A stretch of DNA of 64,000 nt from Euleptes europaea (taxonomy: Eukaryota > Chordata > Lepidosauria > Squamata > Sphaerodactylidae), in assembly GCF_029931775.1 (NCBI RefSeq), contig NC_079318.1, positions 26,798,159 through 26,862,158 of the forward strand. The letters are read 5' to 3'. A program made the translations under genes and the position numbers. Under the pieces are notes generated by a model that was not told the DNA's origin, did not search any database, and saw only the letters and a list, made by a program, of their open reading frames with translations. The stretch's first letter is position 1. Each line of letters opens with the position of its first letter. Of this stretch, positions 11,901 to 22,639 are shown one piece after another.

Positions 11901-14900
11901 CATCAAGTTGCTTTTTGGAGGAAGGGAGGGGTTTGCATATGTAGTTCAGAAACTTAGGTTTCATTACTGCACTTCAAGTGCTTAATCTCTTGCAGAAAGA
12001 TATAACATTCCATTAGATTCCCATCAAATCCCTGTGTTGTGCTATATTCAATGATGTAATGCCCCATTACCGATAGAATATTTCAATTTGAAGAACCAAT
12101 TGAATCAACATCAGAGATAAGAGAAGGGAATACACCAATAAGCAATGGGAAAACCTTCTACAGGCCATAAACTCCAACAATTCGAGAGCCTTTTGGTCCA
12201 TAGCTTCTGGGGCACTTAATACCAGAGGCCTGAATATGTCGAACATCTCATCTAGCAATTGGTACCAGTACTTTGCAGAAGTATCCATGAGGATGGACCG
12301 GGTGGGAATGAGCTGCTACCCCCCTTCCAGCTGAGACACCAGAGTAGCCGCCTGTTTCCCCGGAAGAAATAATTGAGTTAATCCAACAATGATGTATTTG
12401 TTAAATAAATCACTGAATACAACATGAGTATTTCATTGCTGTATATGATGTTAGACCTCCATTTCCCCCTACTTGTCTGCAAAACAGGAGGATTGTTGAA
12501 TCCCAATGGACTTGCACTGCTCTGTTATTTCTTGATAGTGTCCACTGAAATCACTATATGGACTATAAAGGAAGCAATGGCCTTTGCAAGACCTGAGCCA
12601 GGCTGTTAATGACAGGACATTTGGAGGTCATTAATTCATAGGGTCACCATAAGTTGGAAGCCAATGGCCATAGCAATAAATGGTAAATGAATCCCAATGG
12701 ATGGCTAGTGAGGGCTGTGATTTGGCTTGGTGGACTGCAAGTTATGCAGACCTAAAATAGAGGGATGAACTAAAGACTTTACAGGGCTGAAAATCAGCAG
12801 GTTGTCAAAAGTGTCTGGGAAAATGATATTGTATAAACCAGTGTCTCTCTGTTTTTTGGACAGGCAGAAAAATATCCTGTTCAAGATACAGGGTCACCGA
12901 AAGGTAAGTGCAGAAAATGGCAATGGCTATTATATTTGTCCCTTTGTATACTTGAAATATGTAATACAAATATGAATATCATTTTAATGATGGTATACAT
13001 TGTATTTCTCTGTATGGCTGAGTACAACCACCCTTCTTGTCTGACACACAGCCTGAACTGACATGATCATCTAGCTAAATTTTAGACAACGTCTTTTTCC
13101 AAGAACACGAAATGTAACAGAATTTTTGTCTTTTAGATGAGGAATACCAAACAGAAAAAGTGACATTGGAAATAGCTTCCATTAACATTAGGAGCCTAAC
13201 ATCGGACTCAGGCCTGATACAACAGGTAAAGAAAACACTGTTAAGCTATCATTTTAGAATAACTTTGATTAGGGTTACCAGGTTGCTTGGATTGGTGGGC
13301 AATTTTCCGCCATTCCATCAACAGGCTCAGGAGAGGGTATGCATGCCTCGATTATGGCACTTCTAGTTTTACACCCGGAAGTGCCGAATCATGGTGGGCC
13401 ACTTTACTACTGAGCCCCCAAAAACGCTAGCGATGTGGTGCTTCCGGGTATAAATTGGAAGTGACATAATCGCATTGGTACGGCTGGCTGCACGCAGAAT
13501 CCCCTCCCCGGCTCTCCCTAAAAACCTCTCGCTGGAGGAGAAGGGGGACCTTGCAACCCTAGCTTTGATACATAAAACTTAATACTTAATACTTAAAACT
13601 TGATACATAAAACTCATGTTCATTTTTAATTGGTCATGTCTGCTTCATGTACGCTTTTTATTGTCCTAATTTGAGAACTACCACTAAGGTTGCCAAGTGG
13701 ACAGAAAAAAAATGTTCTTTTAACAGAATTTCAATGAGTGGAAATGAGCAACTGAAATTTGTCATGGCAGGAAGTTAAGTAACATTACCTGAGGATTACT
13801 TGCAGATCAAATTGATATTAATGGGACCGCTAGAGGGACCAGTTTGAAAGCTGGTAACCTAATGCGGGTAGATCATGATGGGTAGCCGTGTTAGTCTGTC
13901 TGTAGCAGTAGAAAAGAGCAAGAGTCCAGTGGTACCTTAAAGACTAACAACATTTCTGGCAGAGTATGAGCTTTTGTGAGTCACAGTTCACTTCTTCAGA
14001 TACGTGGGTAGGTGTTGGATGTAATTATCATGTAATTATCATGTAGGCAAGGCTGGTTAATGGATATAAAAAGGAGAAAATGTTGCTGTAAAAACTGTCA
14101 TGGGCCAGAAAGATGTTCCAACCCTGGCTGCTGTCCTTGCATCTTCAGTCAGGGGAGGGAGATGCTAATGAGGAACTGGGTTCGTATTCTAACAGTGCAA
14201 TTCTAAGAACCCTTTCCTTGGAGTAAGCCACATTGAATAGACTTGAGTAAGATTCTGAGCAGCCCTGCTTGGGATTACTCTCTCAGGCTCACAGTTGCCA
14301 GATCAGGAGGTGAGACTTTTAAGGAAGGCAATCTCTTGGTCAATCATTGTATTATCAAACATCAGATTCCCCCCCCCCCCCACATAGTGAAATATATATT
14401 TCCCCATCCAAATGCTTCACTGTATTCACTGTTACAGAACCCATATTTTGCCTGTAGGGTATACTGGTTTTTCTTGTCTTGCATCATATTATGCAAGACA
14501 AATCTGTAGTTTTGTCTGATCTTGCCGTTTATTAGCAGACAATAAAACAATCTTGTTAAATGGCTGGGTACATTGTTTTTACAATATGCACATCAGATGG
14601 TGCGCAACATGATGGGCGTAATCTTATCTGTGAAACCGATGTTTGAGAAGTATTTATATGTTATGTATGGAAAATCTTTATTGACCTATGTTGTTTAAAG
14701 CTTGGGTGGCCCACATGCTGCACAGGTGCCACAAGGGTCATGCACAGTGGGCATTTGTGGCATGCCCTGACAGGAAGGCTGGTGAGCCTGGCTATGGGGC
14801 ACAGTCAGGATAACACTCTTGCCAGTCTCTTGCCTGTCCCCAGCACTGCATGGCTGCCTGCTTCTTGGCTCCTGTTTCCTAGAAGCAAAATTACCTCAAG

Positions 14901-17900
14901 ACATACTGGTGTGCAAGTGCTTGCTGCACATATGCACTAGTCCAGGGGTCAGCAAAATCATTAGTCAAAAGAGCCAAATATCAACAGTACAACGATTGAG
15001 ATTTCTTTTGAGAGCCAAATTTCTTAAACTTAAACTATATAGGTAGCTACATTTATTAACTTAATAAACTTTAATTAAAGTTTTAAGTCTTAATTAAACT
15101 ATAGGTATACTGAATAAAACTTGATATCATACTTAATAGTGATCTTATTTATTGATAAAAATTAAATTGTAAGTCCCTGCCATTTCCCCCTCCCCGCCTG
15201 GAGTCCTCGTCTGGAGGCCTGGTCTACCGCCATAAAAGCCTATTGGTAGACCTGGCCTCCGGCTGAGTCCCGTTGGGAGGCCAGGTCTACCCATTGGCTT
15301 TCTTGGCAGTAGACCTGGCCTCTGGAGGCCCATAGAAGCCAATTGGTAGACCTGGCCTCTGAAGGGGGACTTGAGTTCATGGCTCCTGCGGGAGACGTGC
15401 CCAACATAATATAAACTGAAATCAAGGTGTATGAGGTTCTTATTTCTTCCTCTAGAATTCTTGTCTGCTTGGAATGCAGATTAGACACTATGCACCTTGG
15501 TCCTAATAAAGGTATTAATTTAGGTTATTTTCTTTTAACAAGATTTTAATGCAAGATTACTTTTGTTTGCAGCCAGAAGAGGACGATGATAGCCAAGGTA
15601 GTACCAGTGGATCACTCACAGGTAATTAGTGATACTGTGATCATTACAAATAACTGGTTCAAAAGTCACATTTTCCCTGGCCCGTAGGGTTGCCAGGTCC
15701 CCCTTGGCTACCAGCGGGGGATGGGGAGTAGGGTTGCGAGCTCCAGGTTGGGAAACTCCTGGAGATTTGAGGATGGAGCCTGAAGAGGAAGGGACCTCAG
15801 TGGGGTACAATGCCTTAGAGTCCACCCTCCAAAGCATCAATTTTCTCCAAGGGAAGTGTTCTCTGTAGCCTGGGAATGAGCTGTAATTCCAGGAGATCCC
15901 CAGACCCCACCTGAAGGCTGGCATCCCTGCCTGGCCACACCACCCATTTTCTCATGAGCCGAGTACCCCATCCGGTTGTATTGATAATCTGGCTTCTGTA
16001 AAAGTGAATATGGTGAAGCATTTGAATGGGGAAATATATATTTCCCTATTGGGAGGGGGGCAGAATTCCAATTTTTGCAGTTTCAGAAGTGCAAGTGGTT
16101 CTTCACAGTTGGTGACATTCATCGTCACGTAGGCAACCAATGGGTGTCTGCAGTGGGCACACAGGCAGAACTTGCTGGATTGTTGGAGGGGCGTTCTGAT
16201 GGAAATTTTCATTTTCCCTGCCTTCTAATGGAAGCAGAGAAAACTACAATTCCCATAAACCTGAGCAGGAAGACACACTTGGGAAGAATGGGAAGAGTAA
16301 TTTGCAGCAATGATCAGCCCTACCTAGAGCCTAATCCTCTGCTTAAAGAGTGAGCGCCAAAGCAGCTCCTTTGCAAAGGTAAAATTTGTGGTTTGGGAGG
16401 TAAAAGAACTGATGTGTAAGGGGGAAAGGGTGTGGGGGAAAACAAGCCCTTCTTTTTATGTTTGCACACACATATTTTGTGACAGCACCATCAAACATTC
16501 ATATGTGCCCATGAAACTTTTTTGAGTGGCTAACAGAGATGCTTGTATTTTTCAAGTAAAGCACAGGCCTTTGCTTGTTGTTACAAGAAATACATAGCCT
16601 TTTACTATAGATCACATCCTTTTTTATTCTTCAACTGATGTTTAGAACTGCTGGTGTATTATGTTGAGCTGCAAAGAGTTTTGCGTGTTTATATTTCCAC
16701 ATTGTTCAGTTCCTGAGGTGGATTCTATGAGCCACCATGGTTTAGTGGTTAAGAGTGTTGGACTAGGATCTGGGAGATCCAGGTTGGAATCCCTATACTG
16801 CCATGGAAGCTCCCTGGGTGACCTTGGGCCAGTCATACTCTCTTAGCCTAACCCAACTCATAGGGTTGTTGTGAGTATAAAATAGAGAACAGTCCCCATT
16901 GGGGAGAGGTTAGATATAAACGAAGGGCATAAATGAACGAATAGATACATGCAGAAAATTAACATGGACTTGCTTGTCCATATTACTTGTTTTGGGATGA
17001 ATCCATGAACAGGAATTCATGATCCTGTTCCTGGCATTTTCCTTGTAGAATTACAGGAATAACTAATTCGGACATAATTTTGTCACCAACATTTGGTTAC
17101 AAGGGCTGCTTCAAAAAGGCATTCTGTGATCCCTGAAGAGTAGAGTGGGATCAGGCTTTGCTTATTTCTGTGGGATGTATCTCAGCAGTGGAGCACAGGC
17201 TCTGCATGCATAATGTCCCTTGTTCAATACCTGGCATCTTCAGTTAGAAAGGTCTCAGGAGAACTGGGAAAGAGCCTTACTTGACATCTTGGCAAGCCAC
17301 CACCAGCCAGAATAGAAAATACTAGGCTAGAAGGGCTAATGACCTGACTCAGCAGAAGGCAGCTTTATAAGTTTCCTATTGTCTTTATGTAGAGCATGAG
17401 AAAAATGTCTCTATTAGAAAAAGTCAGTGCATTTCCCATTAAAACTTTATTATGGTCCACAACCAGCACAAAAACAGGTACAGGGAATAAACAAAAGGAA
17501 TAAGATCAGTATACAACCAAACTCATGTAGCAACTGCCAACAAACATGGTATATACCAAATGCAAACTACTGGATAAACATAACTTATAAACAAATTTAC
17601 AATTTGAAATTCTCCTTGTCAGATACTAAAAATTTAAATCCTACCCAGAAACTTTAAAACTCTACCACTCTTTATGTCAAAAGGCTCTTTTTACTTTTTC
17701 TAAAATTACAAACTTGGGTTCAAAATGGAGCAACCAGCCGAGTTGTTTCATGATTCTTGTCTGAGAGAAAAGATTCAAGTTTAATTTTATTAGATCTCCC
17801 AGTGAACCTTTCCAGCAATGGCCCAATAGTTTAGCTACGGATGTTATTATATAGAGCACAATCAAACAACATGTGCTCAATCGATCCAGTCTCTCTAAGT

Positions 17901-18536
17901 GGGCATGCACATAATCTCTGTTCGTATGGTATTTTCTTCTATTTTCCCTCCAATACTGCAGAGGGTAAGATGTTACTTCTGGCTAACGTGAACGCCTTTC
18001 TGGCCCTATTAGGTTCCAGAAAATGTAAATAGGTTGCCGGAGCTGCTATATATCGTAACATTTTCAGGCGAGATAAAGCTAACCCTTTAGCACTGCGAAC
18101 GTTCGGCTTTACGTGACAGGAAACAAAGCAGTAACTCCTTAATACAACTGTAATTCTAGCGCTGAAGAAATCATACACAGAAAATGGCACCTGCTCCTTA
18201 TGTATGTCTCGCCAACCAACCATCAGTGATTTGCTGAATGATGAGGACTTGTTGTATATGATGAGGATAAAGTTGGACCCGTCCCACCCCACGGTGAAAA
18301 ACTGGAGAAACTTTGCAAACAAATGGGGGATGACCTATGACGAATTGTGCTTCCTGGAACAAAAGCAACAGAGCCCCACCTTGGAGTTTTTGCTACGGAA
18401 CAGTGACAGGACTGTGGAGCAGCTGATCAATCTGTGTAAATTGTACCAAAGAGCTGATGTTGAAAAAATGCTTCTGAAGTGGGTGGAGAAAGAATGGCCA
18501 AAGAGAGGCCATGGAGCCTATCAGAATAACTTCTAA
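4880..18536 (+). CDS. EDARADD: EDARADD, ectodysplasin receptor-associated adaptor (six coding exons, 214 aa)
   Basis: Spliced gene: join 4880-4910, 10533-10591, 12864-12903, 13137-13225, 15573-15621, 18160-18536 (645 nt, 214 codons plus stop). All junctions are GT-AG and phases agree. The start [10 protein letters not shown] resembles the short human isoform (MASPDDP...). Residues 21-35 read about [16 protein letters not shown], nearly identical to human. The middle (residues 44-95) has diverged. The last exon gives [18 protein letters not shown] then [12 protein letters not shown] and [19 protein letters not shown], the C-terminal death domain (about residues 120-200). Family knowledge: this cytoplasmic adaptor binds the death domain of EDAR and recruits TRAF/TAK1 components to activate NF-kB in ectodermal placodes. 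Length fits human isoforms (205 and 215 aa from memory). It lies upstream of LGALS8 on the same strand, as in mammals. An upstream alternative first exon was not found. Confidence 0.93.
5168..5742. mobile_element. Full-length foldback element, same family as 2978-4550
   Basis: Left arm about 5168-5370 and right arm about 5565-5742 are inverted copies (for example aatgtgaatccattggtc against gaccaatggattcacatt). Non-autonomous, in EDARADD intron 1. Confidence 0.85.
5755..5950. repeat. CA and AT microsatellites
   Basis: A (CA) run at about 5761-5782, then AT-rich sequence and an uninterrupted (AT) run of more than 80 bp at about 5841-5927. Confidence 0.95.
5960..6640 (-). mobile_element. L1 LINE 3' end, 5'-truncated
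   Basis: The minus-strand frame reads [40 protein letters not shown] and [17 protein letters not shown]: the C-terminal zinc-knuckle-like part of L1 ORF2. The frame stops near 6140, leaving a short 3' UTR next to the AT microsatellite. The N-terminal half of the long ORF here comes from the neighbouring MITE. Confidence 0.85.
6881..7619 (-). mobile_element. Retroelement-like insert, unclassified
   Basis: Lies within the MITE between 11-bp target duplications. The minus strand has an open frame at 7384-7581 with no family I can name. A 5S-Sauria SINE later landed inside it (7062-7283). Confidence 0.55.
7062..7283 (-). mobile_element. 5S-Sauria SINE
   Basis: Reads on the minus strand from a 5S-rRNA-like head (gcctggatggcccaggctag) through gctaagcagggtcggc to a Bov-B-like tail (agtcggctgcgacttgatgg) ending in a GT/AC run. 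Confidence 0.85.
7650..8440 (+). mobile_element. Bov-B LINE 3' end
   Basis: Open frames 7660-8112 and 8081-8419 read [50 protein letters not shown] and [18 protein letters not shown]: the end of Bov-B reverse transcriptase and the downstream domain, in two frames. It ends gagtcggaagcgacttgac then (AC)n. 5'-truncated. Confidence 0.92.
8441..9795. other. EDARADD intron 1 stretch, nothing recognised
   Basis: AT-rich. The words ggatcca and catggatc recur between 9210 and 9510 without a clear repeat unit. No exon or RNA gene seen. Confidence 0.4.
9796..10036. mobile_element. Palindromic MITE
   Basis: Ends ttgttatagcgatataac and gttataacgttatatcaa are near-inverse. The centre pairs gcagagatatgtcattcc with ttatatctctgc. 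A foldback of about 240 bp. Confidence 0.65.
10533..10591 (+). CDS. EDARADD: EDARADD coding exon 2
   Basis: Acceptor ...tcttgagcag, donor gtaggt. Joined to exon 1 it reads [20 protein letters not shown], matching the human [15 protein letters not shown] block. A second AG nine bases downstream (ending 10541) would give a different phase and is not preferred. Confidence 0.9.
10719..10870 (+). mobile_element. Bov-B tail fragment, copy 1
   Basis: ctataaaggaagcaatggcc ... gggtcaccataagttggaag ... (AC)n. Together with about 30 bp before it, almost identical to 12530-12662. Confidence 0.8.
10871..11392. mobile_element. GC-rich terminal-inverted-repeat element
   Basis: Starts ctgcccattcctga and ends tcaggaatgggctg, which are inverse. 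The body is GC-rich with several overlapping GC ORFs. Non-autonomous, in EDARADD intron 2. Confidence 0.6.
11393..12523. other. EDARADD intron 2 stretch with degenerate foldback
   Basis: Around 11640-11760 ccaggattccaaactgtggt, gatttggaatcctgatttct and caaaccacagtg are short inverted words, also met near 57150. The rest is not recognised. Confidence 0.35.
12530..12662 (+). mobile_element. Bov-B tail fragment, copy 2
   Basis: Matches 10719-10853 at all but about one position, including the non-Bov-B start ttgatagtgtccactg, but lacks the terminal AC run. Confidence 0.8.
12864..12903 (+). CDS. EDARADD: EDARADD coding exon 3
   Basis: Acceptor ttttttggacag, donor gtaagt. Reads [13 protein letters not shown] plus one base. 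Human has SDKYPIQDTELPK at this point. Confidence 0.9.
13137..13225 (+). CDS. EDARADD: EDARADD coding exon 4
   Basis: Acceptor ttttgtcttttag, donor gtaaag. Starts [15 protein letters not shown] (human EECDTITLN) and ends GLIQQ at phase 0. This part is poorly conserved outside the splice frame. Confidence 0.83.
13266..13562. mobile_element. MITE related by its ends to family A
   Basis: Starts agggttaccaggttgc and ends ccttgcaaccct. The interior (cacttctagttttacacccg) differs from family A. Confidence 0.5.
13878..14005. mobile_element. Fragment of the foldback family (left arm)
   Basis: tgggtagccgtgttagtctg ... agagtccagtggtacc ... cagttcacttcttcagatac: the left arm only. Confidence 0.75.
14941..15410. 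mobile_element. Possible hAT-like element with internal repeats
   Basis: Begins ccaggggtcagcaaaatc, a start often seen in hAT derivatives. The right part repeats ggtagacctggcctc about four times in varying orientation. The end is not resolved. Confidence 0.35.
15573..15621 (+). CDS. EDARADD: EDARADD coding exon 5
   Basis: Acceptor ttttgtttgcag; reads [16 protein letters not shown] plus one base; donor gtaatt. A second donor (gtagta at 15598) lies 24 nt upstream in the same phase, so an 8-residue-shorter form is possible. Confidence 0.75.
15687..15930. mobile_element. MITE related to family A
   Basis: agggttgccaggtccccctt at the left, cacctgaaggctggcatcc at the right, with the typical aattttctccaagggaag in the body. 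Lies just after EDARADD exon 5. Confidence 0.6.
16722..16925 (+). mobile_element. tRNA-derived SINE
   Basis: Head agtggttaagagtgttgg, B-box-like ggttggaatcc, then gtgaccttgggccagtc, the MIR/CORE-like middle seen in other copies here. Confidence 0.75.
17190..17385 (+). mobile_element. tRNA-derived SINE with L2-like tail
   Basis: cagcagtggagcacaggctc, ttgttcaatacctggcatc, tail gacctgactcagcagaaggc. Same family as the minus-strand copy at 37755-37980. Confidence 0.65.
17435..18159 (-). mobile_element. LINE 3' end, antisense, abutting EDARADD exon 6
   Basis: The minus-strand frame reads [31 protein letters not shown], then a cysteine-rich block ([18 protein letters not shown], two frames), the C-terminal part of a non-LTR ORF2. 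The same family occurs at 59560-60085. The clade is not settled (L2/CR1-like suspected). The 5' part reaches the EDARADD acceptor. Confidence 0.65.
18160..18536 (+). CDS. EDARADD: EDARADD coding exon 6, death domain and stop
   Basis: Reads [19 protein letters not shown] and then the death domain through GAYQNNF and TAA. Two AG acceptors fit the phase: before 18160 (used here, because the extra residues align with human KDNSCKENCTC) or before 18181. An antisense LINE fragment runs up to this exon, so its acceptor region may be repeat-derived. Confidence 0.9.
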
Positions 18537-19355
18537 ACAAGGGAAAGAAATGCCTGATCCATATTATTTCTATGGTGGAAAAGTGATTGAGTGGCAGGGG
18601 GTCGTTTACGGGTGTATATTTCCTTTGTGGGGGAAAGGAGACACAAGTTCATTTTTACAGCATACGTTGTTTAAGATATCTCTGGGTACTTAGCCTTCAT
18701 AATTAAAACTACGTTTTTTAAATGTGAACCAACCTTCAATCTATTGTTCGGTGCTCATGTTTTTTCCAACGCAGCTAGAGAAAAAAAATGAAAATTACAG
18801 AATGCTGTTTGGGCTTTTATTTAAACCTTAGTCTGTTGTATAAATCTTAATTCTGTTAATGCCTGTACTGCTTGTACTCAGAGGTGAATTAAAGTGAGGA
18901 GGGGGGACTAGTGTTAGGACTTCTCGTTGAAGAACTGTCCATACCTTTATTTGCTATCTGTTTGGTTCAAGTCAGACCTATTAAAGTAAGGCCTGTTCTG
19001 TTTCTTCCCAGGCTGCTGCTGTTTGTTATAAAGTAAAGAAAGCAGACCAGAACAGCACTTTGGGTATTCCTGTATGGTTTCCTTCTGTCTGTTCATCCGT
19101 TTGTATCTACACATATTTGTGTGAAATGAGTCATGTACTTCTGAATTATTGATATAGGTGTACCTCAAGCTCTTTACTTTTCTTTAGTACCAGTGTAGCT
19201 TCAGTTTCATTACCTTAGTCCTGGGTTGTCAGTTTCACTCTCCTTTTGAAGCTTCTGATCAGTAAATACCTTCCCTTGAAGGGTGACTTTTCTTTTGCTA
19301 TTGTCTAGCTATTGGATATCATGCAGATCTTTCATGTTCTGACATGCATAATAAA

Positions 19356-19361
19356 AATAAA
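19356..19361 (+). promoter_or_regulatory. Candidate EDARADD polyadenylation signal
   Basis: AATAAA about 820 bp after the stop, followed within 10-20 bp by T/G-rich sequence (ctggtctgtttt). The 3' UTR 18537-19380 shows no obvious repeat. Other sites further on cannot be excluded. Confidence 0.45.
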
Positions 19362-19379
19362 CTCTGGTCTGTTTTAGGA

Positions 19380-20215
19380 ATGTTTGGATTCATTTAATAC
19401 TTGAATATTCTACTTGGGAGAAATTAATTCAAAGAAAATATCATAAACCATAAAGACTTTAAATTAATTTTTGCTGCATAAAGCAGTGCTTTGCCGGTAC
19501 AAAACCCTGTATTGTGAACCGAAAAACATATTTAGCTCTCAGAGAATTTTTCAAGTCTCATTTTCTTCTTTGTTTCAGAGTATCCAAGTTTGCCAGCATC
19601 TCTCCCATTTAGACCTTTTGGTCGCTTTGAATTAAAATGGTTGGATCTAGTGTGCGTAATTAAAATCAAATATATTTTTAAAATTAAAAGTATTTTAAGA
19701 GTGATTACCTTAATTGAAATTGCTCTTTCCCTGTGGCAATTAGAAGATACGTTGGAACATGTTTTCTGAGACATTTTGAGAGCTTGTGTTAGAGCAAGCT
19801 GTTGCAAAGCACTTAACAGTGTTATGGTCATAGTCATGAGAACCTTCTTAATAATCTTCAGTGGTACTACTGAAATCTGATTGTGAAGTTAACTTTTAGA
19901 TGGAGTCACAGTATAGAATATGCATTGGTTTATGTAGCATGACACAGTAATCTCCCTATAGTGCAGAATGGTGGGCCGAGTGCCAATTAAACGCTAAAAA
20001 CCAGCTGCTGTTTGATTTACATTATGAAATAACACAAATTCAAATGGCGACACACATGTTGGGATATATTTTTACATGTGTCATGAATCACAGTACTTAG
20101 GATATACTGATACATGACTCTGATCCCATGAATCAGAGCAGAGAGCTAACCGACTATAAATTCAAGGACAGTATTTTCCAGAATTTTCAAGGAATTTTCA
20201 AATTTCCAGAATTTT
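19380..20215. other. EDARADD-LGALS8 intergenic stretch, nothing recognised
   Basis: AT-rich, no repeat or exon that I can name. Confidence 0.45.
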
Positions 20216-20515
20216 CCAGAGCCCCGTGGCGCAGAGTGGTAAGCTGCAGTACTGCAGTCCAAGCTCTGCTCACGACCTGAGTTCGATCCCAACGGAAGTT
20301 GGTTTCAGGTAGCCGGCTCAAGGTTGACTCTGCCTTCCATCCTTCCGAGGTCGGTCAAATGAGTACCCAGCTTGCTGGGGGTAAAGGGGAGATGACTGGG
20401 GAAGGCACTGGCAAACCACCCCGTAAACAAAGTCTGCCTAGTAAACGTCGGGATGTGACGTCACCCCATGGGTCAGGAATGACATGGTGCTTTCACAGGG
20501 GACCTTTACCTTTTA
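20216..20515 (+). mobile_element. Sauria SINE
   Basis: tRNA-like head gagccccgtggcgcagagtg and gagttcgatccc, then ggtagccggctcaaggttg, ending atgggtcaggaatgac and aggggacctttacctttt. Nearly full length. Confidence 0.9.
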
Positions 20516-21394
20516 TTTTCCAGAATAAAGGCCTCAAGCCTGTTTAACCTCACTCCCTCAAAAACAAAGCAAAAACCCCCACACCTTTCCCGGGTTCCAG
20601 TGCTGTCTATGAATGAGTCCCTTTAAATTCAATAGGAGTTATTGAAGTAATCATGCTTAGGACTGAAGCATACTTTTCAGATATGCTGAGCTGATGAAAA
20701 CGTAACTGAAAACCAGGTTGTTTTTAGCTTGACTACTAGATTATTTCTCTTTATGCCAATTGGTGTAATCTCTAATTTGAAAGACAGGACAACCATTCTA
20801 AGTATGCTTACTTTGGAGTAAACCTCCTTGAACTCAGCGAGACTTGCCTCAGCATAAATAAATTATTCAGAGTTGGGCCTGTTTCAGTCTACCGGGAGGG
20901 AAGAGAAGGAGCAGAAGGAAGATCTTGACAACTATTTGATGTCTTTGCCGAGGATTGACTTCCCCCTTCCTGTTTCAGGTAATGTATAAAGCTTGGGCAT
21001 GGCTTCAGATGAGCCAGCTAATGAGACCAGAACCAGCCCCAAGACATTGTTGTGGTTTGTTTATTGTATACTGGTTTATTTATATATTGTATTTTCTGCT
21101 GTAAGCCTCTTTGGTCCGGAGGTGGGGGGAGCAGGGTATAAAAGCAATGGGAGACTCAGCAGAAGAATGGTGAACAGCAATAAACTTCAATTGATGGGAC
21201 TGTAGCTACGCTATAAAGCAATTGAGCAAAAAACCCACAATAAAACAGCATTGACAACAATATTAATAGGAAATTCAAACAGTATAAAATTACTGATAGA
21301 GGATTTAGTTGTGTTCACTGGGGCTTAAATAATGGTGAGGCATTCCTCTTCTGTCATTAAACTGGTTAATATATCTACAGAATTGTTATCTATA

Positions 21395-21645
21395 GAGTTA
21401 GCATGGGTGTAGTGTTTAAGAGTGGTGGACTTTAATCTGGAGAACCGGGTTTGATTCCCCACTCTTACACATGAAGCCTGCTGGGTGACCTTGGGCCAGT
21501 CACAGTTATCTCAGAACTCTCTCAGCCCTACCTACCTCACAAGGTGTCTGTTGTGGGAACAGGAATGGAAGGCAATTGTAAGCCAGTTTGATTCCTCCTT
21601 AAAAAGATAGAGAAAACCGGGGTATAAAAACCACCTCTTCTACCA
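21395..21645 (+). mobile_element. tRNA-derived SINE
   Basis: gtgtagtgtttaagagtggt, gggtttgattccccactctt, ggtgaccttgggccagtcac, tail aaaaccggggtataaaaacc. Confidence 0.85.
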
Positions 21646-21659
21646 ATCACAGATGTTAT

Positions 21660-21830
21660 AAATGGTCACTGTGCTTACCTTCAGGGGGTATCTGTGCTGG
21701 TCTGCAGTAGATCAGTTAGTTTCAATTCCAGTAACCCCTTAGAGACCATCAAGAGTTTCAAGGTATAAGCTTTTGAGAGTCCCTGAAAATCTTGTTGGTC
21801 TCTAAGGTGCTACTGGACTTGAATCTAACT
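21660..21830. mobile_element. Foldback-family relative
   Basis: ttccagtaaccccttagaga on the left and tggtctctaaggtgctactg on the right are inverted, with aagcttttgagagtcc between. Confidence 0.5.
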
Positions 21831-21898
21831 GTGCTTATCTTGTATACATTTGAATTTTGCACAGAAATGTCACAGACAATATCTTTTACATTTCATGG

Positions 21899-21900
<2 letters not shown>

Positions 21901-21947
<47 letters not shown>

Positions 21948-21960
21948 GTGTGTGTGTTTA
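21901..21960. repeat. CT/GT microsatellite
   Basis: (CT) run of about 40 bp followed by a short (GT) run. Confidence 0.95.
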
Positions 21961-22155
21961 CAGCTGGAGACTGAGGTTTCACTTCATGCATCTGATGGAG
22001 TGGGCTCACCCACGAAAAATTATGTTAGATGTTAGGGTTCCATAGACAATTTTTATTTCTTATTCACAGTGAATGCCTAGGATAGGGCTGGAAGGTGAAA
22101 TGGACTTACCCCACCTATTGATGCAATGTAGTATTACTATAATGTAATCCTCCAA

Positions 22156-22350
22156 GGCCCTGACCTGGGTGGCCCAGGCTAGCCCGGTCAGATCTCAGAA
22201 GCTAAGCAGGGTCAGCCCTGTTAGTATTTGAATGGCAGACCACCAAGGAATACCAGGGTTGCTGTGCAGAGGAAGGCACTGCCAAACTACCTCTGTTAAA
22301 CCCCCAAAGGGGTCGCTGCGACTTGACAGCACTTCACACACACACACAAT
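22156..22350 (+). mobile_element. 5S-Sauria SINE
   Basis: 5S-rRNA-like head tgggtggcccaggctagccc, agaagctaagcagggtcagc, then gaccaccaaggaatacc, Bov-B-like tail gctgcgacttgacagcactt and (CA)n. About 300 bp before the LGALS8 promoter. Confidence 0.9.
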
Positions 22351-22639
22351 CCTCAAACATTTTAAAATACACAGGGGGCAGCTCTTGCATCACATTACTT
22401 TTTCAATGCAAACATTCAGTGTGCAGAATAAGCAGTGCTTCGCCGTCTTCCTTCTGCAATTCTTTTATATAGGTGACTGTTTTTGATATATGTGAAAATT
22501 AACCACGTAGGCTCCCTTCTGTCTCCAGCCTTCATTAAAACAGCATAAACAAGGATGAAAATACAAGACATGACGTGAAGGTTCCTGACCATCAGATCAA
22601 GCTGTTTAGTAAAATCTCATTGGATGCTGTTCCTTTAGA

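Noticed and set aside
20220-20290. tRNA-like box sequences that could be tRNA genes (also at 16730, 21420, 25000, 27690, 37930, 48000, 57530, 58010)
   Set aside because: Each is the head of a full SINE with a long body and tail; no clean cloverleaf gene was seen.
22170-22230. 5S rRNA-like sequence
   Set aside because: Only the head of a 5S-Sauria SINE; too diverged and continuous with the Bov-B tail.
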